From contig JAFLSN010000016.1 of the NCBI GenBank assembly GCA_022510905.1, positions 1 to 52,514 of the forward strand: a stretch of DNA of 52,514 nucleotides. The letters run 5' to 3'. Positions 8,177 through 15,168 of the stretch are shown here, piece after piece. Made by a program: the position numbers and the translations under genes. Below the pieces are notes generated by a model. That model was not told the DNA's origin. It worked only from the letters and a program-made list of their open reading frames with translations, and did not search any database. This DNA comes from Treponema sp. (GTDB lineage Bacteria > Spirochaetota > Spirochaetia > Treponematales > Treponemataceae). Each line of letters opens with the position of its first letter. Position 1 is the first letter of the stretch.

Positions 8177-9550
8177 TCAGTTCGATTCTGCCTTGAACAA
8201 ATCCGCAAAGGAAACCGTGTCGCCTTTTTCAATTTTGACCTGCTTGTACAGTTCTTCGTACAGCTTGTTTTCCTTGGTGTCGTCAATCAGGTATTCTTTG
8301 GCCTTGATGTCTTTGTAGTGCTCTTTCACCTCATCAACCGTAAGGCCGTTTTCCTGCGCAATTTTTTCATACTGCGCGTCGATTTCTTCAGGGGTAACGG
8401 AAATGTTCCGCTCACGGATGAGGGTGTCCACAATCACGCGGCTTTTGAGCATTTTTTCGCTGTCGCCCGTCCACTGCGTGAGCATGGCCTCTTTTGTCTG
8501 TCCGCTGGAAGTGACCATGCGCTCCAGCTGTTCCGGTGTGGTCTGGAACTGCTGGGCCATCATGTTCCAGCGGTGCTCAAGCTCAGCTTGTATGAGCGAG
8601 CGTGGAAGCTCAAACGGGTTCTTTTCGACCAGCTGTGAAAGAAGGCTCTGGCTTTTGAGCTCTGAAAGCTTTCGGTTTTTTGCGGTTTCCATGTTGGCGC
8701 TGATGGCTTTTTTGAGGTCATCGAGAGTCTTGTATTTTTCGTTTACATCCTGGGCAAGGTCATCGTCAAGGGCGGGGAGGTTCCGCACTTTGATGGCGGT
8801 CACAGTTACGCTTATTTTTTTTGTAGTTCCTGCAAGATCCCTGTTGCTGTCATCGGCGGCATATGTTTTTACAATTTCCTTGGTGTCGCCCTTTTTCATG
8901 CCGATTATGTCGTCATCTATCTTGTATATGTCCTCTCCGCTTCCCACGGTAAAGACAAAATCCTCCCGTTCGCTCTTTGGCACTGTGTTTCCCGAGTCGT
9001 CAAGCTCCTTGTAGTTGATTGTGACGATGTTGTCCTTTTCAACGCCTTCGCCGTCTTTCTTGTCGATTACCATTGCGTTGCGTTCCTGTATGGCTTTGAG
9101 CTCCTCTGAAAGCTCTGCCTCGCCAATGGAAACCTGCGGCTCCTTGACCACGATTCCGCCGAAGTTTGTGACAGAAACCTTTGGAAACACGTCATATGTA
9201 ACGGTAAAGGTGAAGTCCTTGTCTGCCGAAAGCTCGGGCATGGCATCACCTTCAAGCCGAGGCTGTGAATAGGGAAGGGGGCGCACATCCTTGTTCGCTT
9301 CGTCTGAAAAAATATCGTTGAGCACTTTGTCCATGAGGTCTCCTGCGATTTCCGCTTTGAGAGAGGCGCCGTATTTTTTCTGAAGCACTGAAACCGGAAC
9401 GTGCCCTTTTCGGAAGCCAGGCAGCTGGATGTTTTTTGCGTACTTTGCAAGGCCTGCGTTGTACTCTGCGGCTACATCGTCTTTTGCAATAGTGGCGGTG
9501 AGTTTTACAGCTGAATGCTCGATGCTGGTGATTTCTTTGGTAACGTTCAC
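8177..9550 (-). CDS. tig: Trigger factor, ribosome-associated chaperone and prolyl isomerase
   Basis: 457 residues from a GTG start at 9548-9550. The start was chosen because AAGGGGATT lies just upstream and the N-terminus (NVTKEITSIEHSAVKLTATI) then matches trigger factors; the frame itself is open through the tRNA-Gly genes, which is not coding. The ribosome-docking signature GFRKGHVP is present near residue 43. The central FKBP-like isomerase domain covers about residues 160-250 and the helical C-terminal chaperone arms cover the remainder. It binds nascent chains at the L23/L29 exit site. It lies about 230 bp upstream of clpP, on the same strand. A TATATT at 9577-9572 may be its -10 box, with no convincing -35. 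Confidence 0.94.
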   Translation of the reverse strand: MNVTKEITSIEHSAVKLTATIAKDDVAAEYNAGLAKYAKNIQLPGFRKGHVPVSVLQKKYGASLKAEIAGDLMDKVLNDIFSDEANKDVRPLPYSQPRLEGDAMPELSADKDFTFTVTYDVFPKVSVTNFGGIVVKEPQVSIGEAELSEELKAIQERNAMVIDKKDGEGVEKDNIVTINYKELDDSGNTVPKSEREDFVFTVGSGEDIYKIDDDIIGMKKGDTKEIVKTYAADDSNRDLAGTTKKISVTVTAIKVRNLPALDDDLAQDVNEKYKTLDDLKKAISANMETAKNRKLSELKSQSLLSQLVEKNPFELPRSLIQAELEHRWNMMAQQFQTTPEQLERMVTSSGQTKEAMLTQWTGDSEKMLKSRVIVDTLIRERNISVTPEEIDAQYEKIAQENGLTVDEVKEHYKDIKAKEYLIDDTKENKLYEELYKQVKIEKGDTVSFADLFKAESN

Positions 9551-9604
9551 TTTTGGAATCCCCTTTGGCAAAATATACAGAGACAGACAGTGCCGTGTCC
9601 CTGT

Positions 9605-9642
9605 GTAAAAAAAAAGCGATTCAGATTGCTCCAAATCGCTTT
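9605..9642 (-). terminator. Rho-independent terminator after the tRNA-Gly pair
   Basis: A perfect 9-bp stem AAAGCGATT/AATCGCTTT (9634-9642 with 9613-9621) with a 12-nt loop and a run of nine T on the minus strand (A-run 9607-9615). It separates the tRNA transcript from tig. Confidence 0.92.
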
Positions 9643-9648
9643 GATTAG

Positions 9649-9720
9649 AGCGGGAAACGGGAGTCGGACCCGCGACATCCACCTTGGCAAGGTGGCGCTC
9701 TACCACTGAGCTATTCCCGC
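9649..9720 (-). tRNA. tRNA-Gly (GCC), copy 1
   Basis: A 72-nt cloverleaf on the minus strand. Acceptor GCGGGAA pairs with TTCCCGC, the D-arm is AGCTCAGTGGT, the anticodon loop CTTGCCAAG presents GCC, and the T-arm is GGGTCCGACTCCC. The discriminator is U, as expected for Gly. CCA is not encoded. It is identical to the second copy 28 bp away. Confidence 0.96.
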
Positions 9721-9748
9721 AAAATTGATTCTTGCGCAGAAGAAAGCC

Positions 9749-9820
9749 AGCGGGAAACGGGAGTCGGACCCGCGACATCCACCTTGGCAAGGTGGCGCTC
9801 TACCACTGAGCTATTCCCGC
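9749..9820 (-). tRNA. tRNA-Gly (GCC), copy 2
   Basis: A second, identical 72-nt tRNA-Gly with anticodon GCC, upstream of copy 1 in the same transcript. It is driven by the TTGACA/CATAAT promoter just beyond its 5' end. Identity of the two copies suggests recent duplication or gene conversion. Confidence 0.96.
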
Positions 9821-9833
9821 AAGTTGTGATACA

Positions 9834-9862
9834 ATTATGGAGAAATGCGGCAAAAATGTCAA
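9834..9862 (-). promoter_or_regulatory. Strong promoter of the tRNA-Gly pair
   Basis: On the minus strand TTGACA (9862-9857), a 17-bp spacer, CATAAT (9839-9834). The start point should fall about 7 nt before the mature 5' end of tRNA-Gly copy 2. Confidence 0.85.
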
Positions 9863-10177
9863 GGGGTGGCGCGGAGGATTTTTCTGCACGGACAGCAGAA
9901 CAGAGAGTTATTGCCTTGCACCATCGCTATTTTTCGTCCATATGTTTCCACCAATAAAAAAGTGTCAGTTTTTTCATCGCTGGAAACACCGTTTCGCAGC
10001 GGAGTGAAAAACGGCAGTAAATAACCGGGTTTTGAAAAACTCGGGGTTAAAATCTGCAACGCCGTTTAAGTTGCAGATTTTAAACGTTCCACGAAATTCA
10101 ATGACGGCGCCCCTCAGCCAATGGCATTGACCGTCCTGTATCTCTCCGCGTGCGGTGTATCGCAGTGGGGTAGTGGC
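9863..10177. other. Intergenic region holding a large hairpin, no gene seen
   Basis: About 315 bp between the tRNA-Gly promoter and the next gene's promoter, which point away from each other. It contains the 14-bp-stem hairpin listed separately, and near 9980-10015 an imperfect repeat around CGCTG/CAGCG. No reading frame is persuasive. A small RNA ending at the hairpin is possible but not shown. Confidence 0.4.
10047..10083. terminator. Perfect hairpin, possible bidirectional terminator
   Basis: A 14-bp perfect stem TTAAAATCTGCAAC/GTTGCAGATTTTAA (10047-10060 with 10070-10083) with a 9-nt loop. Either strand ends in TTTTAA. It has terminator form but no annotated gene ends into it, since the flanking transcripts diverge. 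Confidence 0.6.
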
Positions 10178-10227
10178 TTGTGTTTTGCCAGAAAAGCTTA
10201 TATACTGAATGCGCTTTTTTAAGGAGG
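10178..10227 (+). promoter_or_regulatory. Promoter and ribosome-binding site of the 219-aa unknown gene
   Basis: TTGTGT (10178-10183), 17-bp spacer, TATACT (10201-10206), then a strong AAGGAGG (10221-10227) 7 nt before the ATG. A standard leadered promoter, unlike the leaderless ones in this window. Confidence 0.8.
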
Positions 10228-10234
10228 TTTTGCT

Positions 10235-10894
10235 ATGGATGTTTCAGAAAAAAGAAAAGCTAATTTTGGATCATGGCTTGTATCTCCGGATGGCGGAGAT
10301 GTAAGCGAAGCTGTAGCATACGGTTATCTATCTAGGATTAATTCTTTTCAGAAAGCACTTGAAAAGGATTTTTATTCGTGTTCAATTAGTGAGATAGATT
10401 ACATCATAAAATACCTTAAAAATAGTTCTGAGATAAAAAAGTATCGGGATTTTTTGGAAACTGCCTGCGCTGTCGCCATGCCTGAAGAAATGGAATGCAT
10501 CGACAGCTCGCGCTATATGATAGAATCCATGTTCGTGGCTTTGTTCGCAGAGTCTTTAAAAACAAATTTCCCCGGTTATACGGTATACAGAAAAGCGCAG
10601 GCAATAAGCTGCAAAGGTTTTTCCCTCCTCCTGGAGCATCACGATGAAAACAAAGTGCTGTTCGTTGTCCTAATTCCAGATTCCACAGTTCGGAAATATG
10701 GCCTCTTGGAAGGCATAAAAGAAGACTTTAATAGATTGCGCAGATTGATTGAAAAAGAAGGCAAGTCGTTTTCTGTGTTGGTGGTGGCAAGAAAGTTTAG
10801 GACAAAGTTCAAAAGCAATGCCGCAGCAGAAATTCCGAACATAAAGTTCATGCGCTACTCTCTGCGTGGCTTGGACTTGCAGGACGAAAAATAA
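10235..10894 (+). CDS. Unknown 219-aa protein
   Basis: Not recognised. A 219-residue soluble protein with no signal peptide or membrane segment. The first 85 residues are helical (SWLVSPDGGDVSEAVAYGYLSRI, then FQKALEKDFYSCSISEIDYIIKYL) and recall the SAM-like core-binding region of tyrosine recombinases or other small DNA-binding domains. The C-terminal half has alternating hydrophobic strands (SLLLEHHDENKVLFVVLIPD; FSVLVVARKF) that could be an alpha/beta nuclease-like fold, but no catalytic motif is convincing. It has its own promoter, a strong ribosome-binding site and a terminator, so it is expressed alone. Base composition is more AT-rich in the first 300 bp than in the neighbours, which hints at acquisition. 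Confidence 0.6.
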   Translation: MDVSEKRKANFGSWLVSPDGGDVSEAVAYGYLSRINSFQKALEKDFYSCSISEIDYIIKYLKNSSEIKKYRDFLETACAVAMPEEMECIDSSRYMIESMFVALFAESLKTNFPGYTVYRKAQAISCKGFSLLLEHHDENKVLFVVLIPDSTVRKYGLLEGIKEDFNRLRRLIEKEGKSFSVLVVARKFRTKFKSNAAAEIPNIKFMRYSLRGLDLQDEK

Positions 10895-11032
10895 GGCAAG
10901 AATGAACTTCACAACACACACCGATGTGGAAGCAAGGCTTCAAGCCGGCTGGCTTTACAGAAGCACTGCATATACCCCGTTCCGTACGAATAAACGGAGT
11001 TTTATCATCGCGGGATTTTACTGCCAAACTGC

Positions 11033-11068
11033 TCAAGCGATTGCATCGGAATCGCTTGATACTTTTTT
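11033..11068 (+). terminator. Rho-independent terminator of the unknown 219-aa gene
   Basis: A 10-bp perfect stem TCAAGCGATT/AATCGCTTGA (11033-11042 with 11050-11059), 7-nt loop, then TACTTTTTT on the plus strand. The orientation fits the gene ending at 10894. Confidence 0.88.
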
Positions 11069-11087
11069 ATTGCAAGGGATTGAAATC

Positions 11088-11167
11088 TGCGAGAGAAGGG
11101 ACTTGAACCCTTACGCCGAAGCACTAGAACCTAAATCTAGCGTGTATGCCAATTTCACCACTCTCGC
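11088..11167 (-). tRNA. tRNA-Leu (TAG)
   Basis: A class II tRNA on the minus strand. Acceptor GCGAGAG pairs with CTCTCGC; the anticodon stem CTAGA/TCTAG has the loop TTTAGGT, giving anticodon TAG. It has a short variable arm around GCTTCGGC, T-arm AAGGGTTCAAGTCCCTT and discriminator A. CCA is not encoded. It is the last gene of the four-tRNA cluster. Confidence 0.94.
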
Positions 11168-11225
11168 GTGTCGTATCGGCAACGGCGAACCGAGGGAACA
11201 ATGCGTTCGGTTCTTGTCCGATTCT

Positions 11226-11298
11226 TGAGCGACCGGGGGATCGAACCCCGGACCCACAGATTAAGAGTCTGTTGCTCTACCAGCTGAGCTAGTCGCCC
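11226..11298 (-). tRNA. tRNA-Lys (CTT)
   Basis: Acceptor GGGCGAC pairs with GTCGCTC (one G-U pair), D-arm TAGCTCAGCTGGT, anticodon loop CTCTTAA with anticodon CTT, T-arm CCGGGGTTCGATCCCCGG, discriminator A. No encoded CCA. Third in the cluster. Confidence 0.95.
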
Positions 11299-11343
11299 GT
11301 GATGGGTGGTCTTGCGACCGTCAGTTTGAACTGCATCAAACTT

Positions 11344-11417
11344 TGCGTCCGACACGTCTCGAACGTGCAACCTACGGATTCGAAGTCCGTTGCTCTATCC
11401 AGTTGAGCTACGAACGC
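11344..11417 (-). tRNA. tRNA-Arg (TCG)
   Basis: Acceptor GCGTTCG pairs with CGGACGC (wobble pairs in the inner part), D-arm TAGCTCAACTGGA, anticodon loop CTTCGAA with anticodon TCG, T-arm containing CGTTCGAGACG, discriminator A. The reading as Arg(TCG) follows from the anticodon stem ACGGA/TCCGT. Confidence 0.92.
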
Positions 11418-11451
11418 TAATCATCGGCTACAGTCCGGACAGTCCAGTGTG

Positions 11452-11524
11452 GGTGCCTGGTGGGTTTCGAACCCACGACAACCAGATCCACAATCTGGGA
11501 TTCTACCACTGAACTACAGGCACC
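11452..11524 (-). tRNA. tRNA-His (GTG)
   Basis: Acceptor GTGCCTG pairs with CAGGCAC, and the extra G-1 of tRNA-His pairs with C73. The anticodon loop TTGTGGA gives GTG, and the T-arm is GTGGGTTCGAAACCCAC. CCA is not encoded. It is the first gene of the Leu-Lys-Arg-His cluster and lies right after the promoter. Confidence 0.95.
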
Positions 11525-11542
11525 ATGTAATCGACATGCAAC

Positions 11543-11572
11543 ACTATATCAGAAAAACTCGCACCGTGTCAA
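11543..11572 (-). promoter_or_regulatory. Promoter of the His-Arg-Lys-Leu tRNA cluster
   Basis: On the minus strand TTGACA (11572-11567), 18-bp spacer, TATAGT (11548-11543), about 19 nt upstream of the mature 5' end of tRNA-His. Confidence 0.82.
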
Positions 11573-11616
11573 GCAGGAAAGGACAAAAACACCGAAAACA
11601 GTTTTGCTCCTGGCTG

Positions 11617-11950
11617 GCTAAATCATTCGTAACAGGGGTTGACTGGCGATAAGGCAAAGACGTGTGACACGAAAAAACAAGAGTTTTTATGCCTCAAGAA
11701 CGACCCGGCGGCGGCACATGTAGCGTACATCTGTGAGGTGAACCGCAACACGGTCAACCGCCGCTACAACCTCCTGCGCAGGGCAGGCCTCAGGCGGGAG
11801 CATGCTGGAAGCGGGGCAAGGCAGGCGCACCCTTGTTGACACGGGCAAGAGACCAGTTTTCGGGCTGCTCAGGCACAGCGATAAAGTATCCGTAGCGGCG
11901 GTGCAGGACTGCTCCGGGGGCAGCCGGCTATTTGCACAGGGGGCTGAAAG
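11617..11950 (+). pseudogene. Decayed IS1595-family transposase with one inverted-repeat end
   Basis: Remnants of a DDE transposase of the IS1595/ISXO2-like group. One frame reads VNRNTVNRRYNLLRRAG (11739-11790), the N-terminal helix-turn-helix that in this family reads roughly VNRNTA..f..LRe. A second frame, about 70 bp on, reads TGKRPVFGLLRHSDKVSV (11838-11893), matching the family's GK.PVFGLlkR.GKVy strand. The zinc-finger part between them is deleted and the catalytic end is missing. A 27-nt end sequence starting GCTAAATCATTCG (11617-11643) recurs in inverted form at 21146-21172, beside the second remnant, so it is probably the element's terminal repeat. The element cannot move by itself. 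Confidence 0.72.
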
Positions 11951-11981
11951 CCGTTTGGCTGCTACAGATACTGCCGCGTGT

Positions 11982-12053
11982 GCGCGGGGAGCTCCGCTGC
12001 ATTTGGCGCGGGGAGTTTCGCTGTATTTGGCGCGGGGAGTTTCGCTGTATTTG
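11982..12053 (+). repeat. 24-bp tandem repeat, three copies
   Basis: Three head-to-tail copies of a 24-bp unit beginning GCGCGGGGAG (11982-12005, 12006-12029, 12030-12053). Copies 2 and 3 are identical; copy 1 differs at three positions. The period is a multiple of three, but no supportable gene covers it. It sits inside decayed DNA between the IS remnant and dispersed repeat A. Confidence 0.85.
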
Positions 12054-12160
12054 GCAGTGGTGTTTGTGATACATTCACCAGTGGTATGGGTGTCGCAGTA
12101 CAACCATCTTTGCTGTGGTTTGTTGCATTTTGTCAAGAAGCTGTACAGGAAAACGTATCT

Positions 12161-12360
12161 TGATTCGTGCGGAAAGTTTACATACCGTGTTTCTGCGAAT
12201 CCTGCCTTGGCTTGGACATTTGCTGCAAGTAGGGGCAAAATGAAGGGTATGCACCCTTGGCTGCAATATCTTGTAATAACGACACCCCGCACCCCATGAA
12301 GGCTTCTTTACCACTGCTAATTTACCAAGTTTCAGAAAAATCATACCTGCATTCTGCAGA
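12161..12360 (+). repeat. Dispersed repeat, copy A
   Basis: A non-coding element of about 200 bp. Its left part (TGCGGAAAG...CATACCG, then ...AAATGAAGGG...TTGGCTGC) matches copy B at 20960-21127. Its right part (TTTACCACTGCTAATTTACC then TTTCAG.AAAATCA.ACC) matches copy C at 43436-43560. It is the fullest copy, lying about 200 bp from an IS1595-family remnant. No coding frame is shared between copies. Confidence 0.7.
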
Positions 12361-12635
12361 GGTGGTGTGTTGATTAGGGAATGCTTGGGATTCAACAAGT
12401 CAGGAGCCACTGTTTTTTTTAGATGTTGTGGCTGTTTGTACGTCCAATCTAAATGGACAGCTCTCATGTGGTACGGTTGCTCCGTCTTTAAAATCATCTG
12501 AAACAGAATCTTCGTGATGTCCGCAAATGGCGGCAGCCGCATTAAAAACTGCCTGGTGAATGAGTCTCTGGTGAAATAAGGTGCATTTCATCTGCTGCCG
12601 GTACATGGGTTTCGTGCGGCATTTTGCAGGGTGCT
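12361..12635. other. Gene-free stretch downstream of tsaB
   Basis: About 275 bp between dispersed repeat A and the stop of tsaB. No terminator with a T-run is evident after tsaB, and no frame is convincing. Confidence 0.4.
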
Positions 12636-13319
12636 TTAGTTGTGCTGCCGGGCCTCGTGCTGGCGCTCGGCTTCGCTTTTGCGGAAGTAGTTCGGGCCGT
12701 CGTAGTCGGCGAGCGGCGGTTTGTGCCCTGCATGGCGGTCTGCCCCCATGGAAAGGAGGGTTTCGGCGCTGTCGGTCTGGTGGCCCAGGCTGTGCAGGGC
12801 ATAGAGCGGTGTGCGTTGCGAAACGGCTTCTAAAAACGCGGTCGCTCCCGGGCCGCATACTGTTACATCAGCCTCCGGATCAAGTGTTTTGAGTATAGCT
12901 TCTACGTTCTGCTGCTCTGGCTCGGAAAGCTTTTGTTCCCGCAGGAACGGAGCATAAAAGAATTCGCCGGACTTTGCCTCCAGGACTGAAAGCACGGCTT
13001 CCGTGGATTTTCGGAATGGCCAGGCCGCTGCATCGAGTGTGGGAATGCCGTACAGGGGAATCCCGTGGGAAAGGGTGAGAGCTTTGAGTGTTGAAAAGCC
13101 AAGCCGGAGTGAAGTGAAACTTCCCGGGCCGCTTGTGACGGCGGTAAAGTCCAGCTCGGCCGGCGCAAGGGAGAGCTCGTGCAGCACGGCATCAATCGCG
13201 GGAAGCAGTTTTTCGGCCTGGTTTGTACCGGTCACAAGCGAAAGGTGTATCAGGCTTGTTCCTTTTTGCGCCGCAATGCCGAGGCGGGCTGTGGCGCAGT
13301 CGATGGCAAGGGCGTTCAT
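12636..13319 (-). CDS. tsaB: TsaB, partner subunit for tRNA N6-threonylcarbamoyladenosine synthesis
   Basis: A 227-residue ASKHA-fold protein. It starts MNALAIDCATARLGIAA, the phosphate-1-like strand of TsaB/YeaZ, and carries VTSGPGSFTSLRLGFSTLKAL, the family signature, near residues 63-83. TsaB dimerises with TsaD and, with TsaE, makes t6A37 on ANN-decoding tRNAs. It lacks the TsaD metal histidines, as expected. It overlaps tsaE by 4 nt (ATGA), so the pair is coupled; tsaD is not in the window. It is the last gene of the long flagellar/unknown/tsa string on the minus strand. Confidence 0.92.
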   Translation of the reverse strand: MNALAIDCATARLGIAAQKGTSLIHLSLVTGTNQAEKLLPAIDAVLHELSLAPAELDFTAVTSGPGSFTSLRLGFSTLKALTLSHGIPLYGIPTLDAAAWPFRKSTEAVLSVLEAKSGEFFYAPFLREQKLSEPEQQNVEAILKTLDPEADVTVCGPGATAFLEAVSQRTPLYALHSLGHQTDSAETLLSMGADRHAGHKPPLADYDGPNYFRKSEAERQHEARQHN

Positions 13320-13750
13320 TCAAGCTCTCCATATGGCCATGGTGAAATGTTGACGGTTCTGCTTCCGTCAGATTCAATGGTGATTGTCAGAAAAATGGTG
13401 CTGGAGGGAAGCTCCGTGCGCACCTTCTCGCTCCATTCGACCACGCACACGCCGGAGCCGTACAGGAATTCTTCCGCGCCGATGTTCGCAAAATCATCTG
13501 CGCCCTCAAGTCTGTACACGTCAAAATGGTACAGCGGAAGCCTTCCGCCTTCATATTCGCTTACAAGGCAAAACGTTGGGCTTGTGATGGTTTCTGAAAC
13601 GCCGAGCGCCTGTGCAAGGCCTTTGGTGAGCGTCGTTTTTCCGGCCGCGAGGGGGCCTGTCAGGGCAAGCACATCGCCTGCCTTGAGCCGGGCCCCGATT
13701 TTGCGGCCAAGCAGAACTGTGTCTTCTGCGCAGGTGGTACGTATGGTCAC
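13316..13750 (-). CDS. tsaE: TsaE, ATPase of t6A tRNA modification
   Basis: A 144-residue P-loop protein with Walker A LTGPLAAGKTTLTKGLAQ (residues about 29-46), the conserved ITSPTFCLVSEYEGG and LYHFDVYRL blocks, and VCVVEWSEK near the C-terminus. TsaE binds the TsaB-TsaD complex and resets it by ATP hydrolysis. The start is GTG at 13748-13750, overlapping the preceding gene's stop. Length and motifs are all normal. Confidence 0.93.
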   Translation of the reverse strand: MTIRTTCAEDTVLLGRKIGARLKAGDVLALTGPLAAGKTTLTKGLAQALGVSETITSPTFCLVSEYEGGRLPLYHFDVYRLEGADDFANIGAEEFLYGSGVCVVEWSEKVRTELPSSTIFLTITIESDGSRTVNISPWPYGELE

Positions 13751-14010
13751 GGGAGCGAGCCTTCTTTTGACATTTTGTCGATGAAGGCTTTTAGCGCTTT
13801 TTGCACAGGAATCACGGGGTAGTCAAGCGAAGCTGGCAGGGCGTCAAGCGTGATTTTCCGCATGCCCAGCGGGTTGATTTCTATTGAAAAACTCACGGGA
13901 ACATCCACTTCTTTGGCCAGAATGTCAATCACGGCTGTTCCAGTGTAATAGTTGAAATAATAGATGTAGCCTTCCTGCTTTGTGATTGATTTTATTTCCA
14001 GCACTTTCAT
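13747..14010 (-). CDS. Small conserved-looking protein of unknown function (87 aa)
   Basis: An 87-residue protein, mostly beta/alpha by pattern: MKVLEIKSITKQEGYIYYFNYYTG, then VPVSFSIEINPLGMRKITLDALP and a helical tail. No membrane segment or known motif. I chose the ATG at 14008-14010, which has GAGGGAAT upstream; the frame runs further up to 14058 without a better start. It sits between the PilZ protein gene (58 bp upstream) and tsaE (4-nt overlap), so it is probably translated with tsaE. In T. pallidum I recall the flagellar-to-tsa string but do not recall a role for this gene. Confidence 0.75.
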   Translation of the reverse strand: MKVLEIKSITKQEGYIYYFNYYTGTAVIDILAKEVDVPVSFSIEINPLGMRKITLDALPASLDYPVIPVQKALKAFIDKMSKEGSLP

Positions 14011-14067
14011 AATGATTCCCTCGTGTACCCGCGAAGTCCTGTTGTCCGCCTGGCACACATTCCTCCA

Positions 14068-15168
14068 TCATGCAATATAGTCATAAATGAGCGCATAAAT
14101 TTTGTTACGCATCGAAAGGTCGATTTCTATAAACTGTATGTGCAGTATATAGACTGGATCCGGTGGACCTTCTGTCTGTGTTGTCATTACGATGAGCCCA
14201 TATACTTTTTCGGTATGAATATCGTCAATACTGAATTCTAAATAAATATTCTGCCCCTGCGAAATCGGGAGATGCGTCTTGAGCCGGCAGCCGCTTGAAG
14301 AAATGTCCTGCACGATGCCGTCGTAGCGCTTCGGGAGCGGCTCAAAGCTTGGAACTTTCTTGTGCTTTCCGTTTGAAACCTGCGACAATGTTACCGCTGA
14401 AAACTGGCAGGGTTTGTTTAGCTCCATGCGCTTGGTGAGCCTCCTCTGCATGGCCTTGAGCTGAGTGGAATGTGCCGTTATAAGGATGATGGTGTTGTCC
14501 GCGAGGGTTGAGGTGCGAATCACGCGCAGGGCAGTGTAGTAGCTTATGCCGCTCTGCAGACTGAACATGACCTTGATTTTTGAAAGACGGTCAGGCATGG
14601 CCTGCCGTATGTCAAAAAACTTTGGCAGTTTTAAAAGCAGCGCCTGTGCCGTGTTTTTGATGAGCGTAAGGCGCCATTCATTTTTGTTCGCATCTTTGTA
14701 GATAAATTCCTGGCCTTCTTTGAGTGTGTGGGTGCTGTTGATGAGCAGCGCATTGTTGTGGTGCTTTTCAAGCTTGTAGCGCAGTGAAAACAGTTCTGTT
14801 TTCTTGGGTTCCATGTTTTCCTGCGAGCACAGGTACTCATATTCTGAGGCGAAAAGCCCGTCCACTTCGATTTCGTCCCGCAGGAGGTATTCGATGTTTC
14901 TGGCCTTGTGGCGTTTACAGATCTCAAGCAGCATGGCCTGTTCACTTTTTGAAAGGCCCGCTTTTCTGGCTACATGTGCCACGTCTTTTGCGCTGGTGGG
15001 GCGGTTTTTGATTTTTTCAAGGTATTCCGAGGATTCGCGCAGCTTTTTGAAGTGCAGGAGTATGATCCGAATTACAACAAGGATGAGCGCAAAGACGACC
15101 ACACTCAGCGCCACGATAAAAATAACCGGGCTTTGGCGGTTTTCTATGAGCATTCCGTCATTTCTCAT
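14068..15168 (-). CDS. Membrane-anchored PilZ-domain protein
   Basis: 366 residues. One N-terminal transmembrane helix (about 14-40, VIFIVALSVVVFALILVVIRI), then a basic helical region. The middle region has no family I recognise. The C-terminal PilZ-like domain (about 265-366) contains YDGIVQDISSSGCRLKTH, where DISSSGC matches the PilZ D/NxSxxG element, and a plausible upstream arginine in PLPKRYDG. PilZ domains bind cyclic di-GMP and often tune motility; the location next to fliD and flagellins supports this. The ATG has GAGG 7 nt upstream and overlaps the preceding stop (ATGA). Whether it binds c-di-GMP depends on the Arg motif, which is reduced here. Confidence 0.78.
   Translation of the reverse strand: MRNDGMLIENRQSPVIFIVALSVVVFALILVVIRIILLHFKKLRESSEYLEKIKNRPTSAKDVAHVARKAGLSKSEQAMLLEICKRHKARNIEYLLRDEIEVDGLFASEYEYLCSQENMEPKKTELFSLRYKLEKHHNNALLINSTHTLKEGQEFIYKDANKNEWRLTLIKNTAQALLLKLPKFFDIRQAMPDRLSKIKVMFSLQSGISYYTALRVIRTSTLADNTIILITAHSTQLKAMQRRLTKRMELNKPCQFSAVTLSQVSNGKHKKVPSFEPLPKRYDGIVQDISSSGCRLKTHLPISQGQNIYLEFSIDDIHTEKVYGLIVMTTQTEGPPDPVYILHIQFIEIDLSMRNKIYALIYDYIA

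Noticed and set aside
9551..9790. Upstream extension of trigger factor through the tRNA-Gly region
   Set aside because: The extra codons are translated tRNA genes, and a GTG with a good ribosome site at 9550 gives a proper trigger factor N-terminus.
11155..11370. A minus-strand frame reading LAQLVEQQTLNLWVRGSIPRS
   Set aside because: This is the familiar false translation of tRNA genes (here tRNA-Lys), not a protein.
11687..12299. Frames of 165-201 codons across the 24-bp tandem repeat
   Set aside because: They only exist because the repeat period is divisible by three. One does hold the PVFGL piece of the decayed transposase, which is annotated as such; neither is an intact gene.
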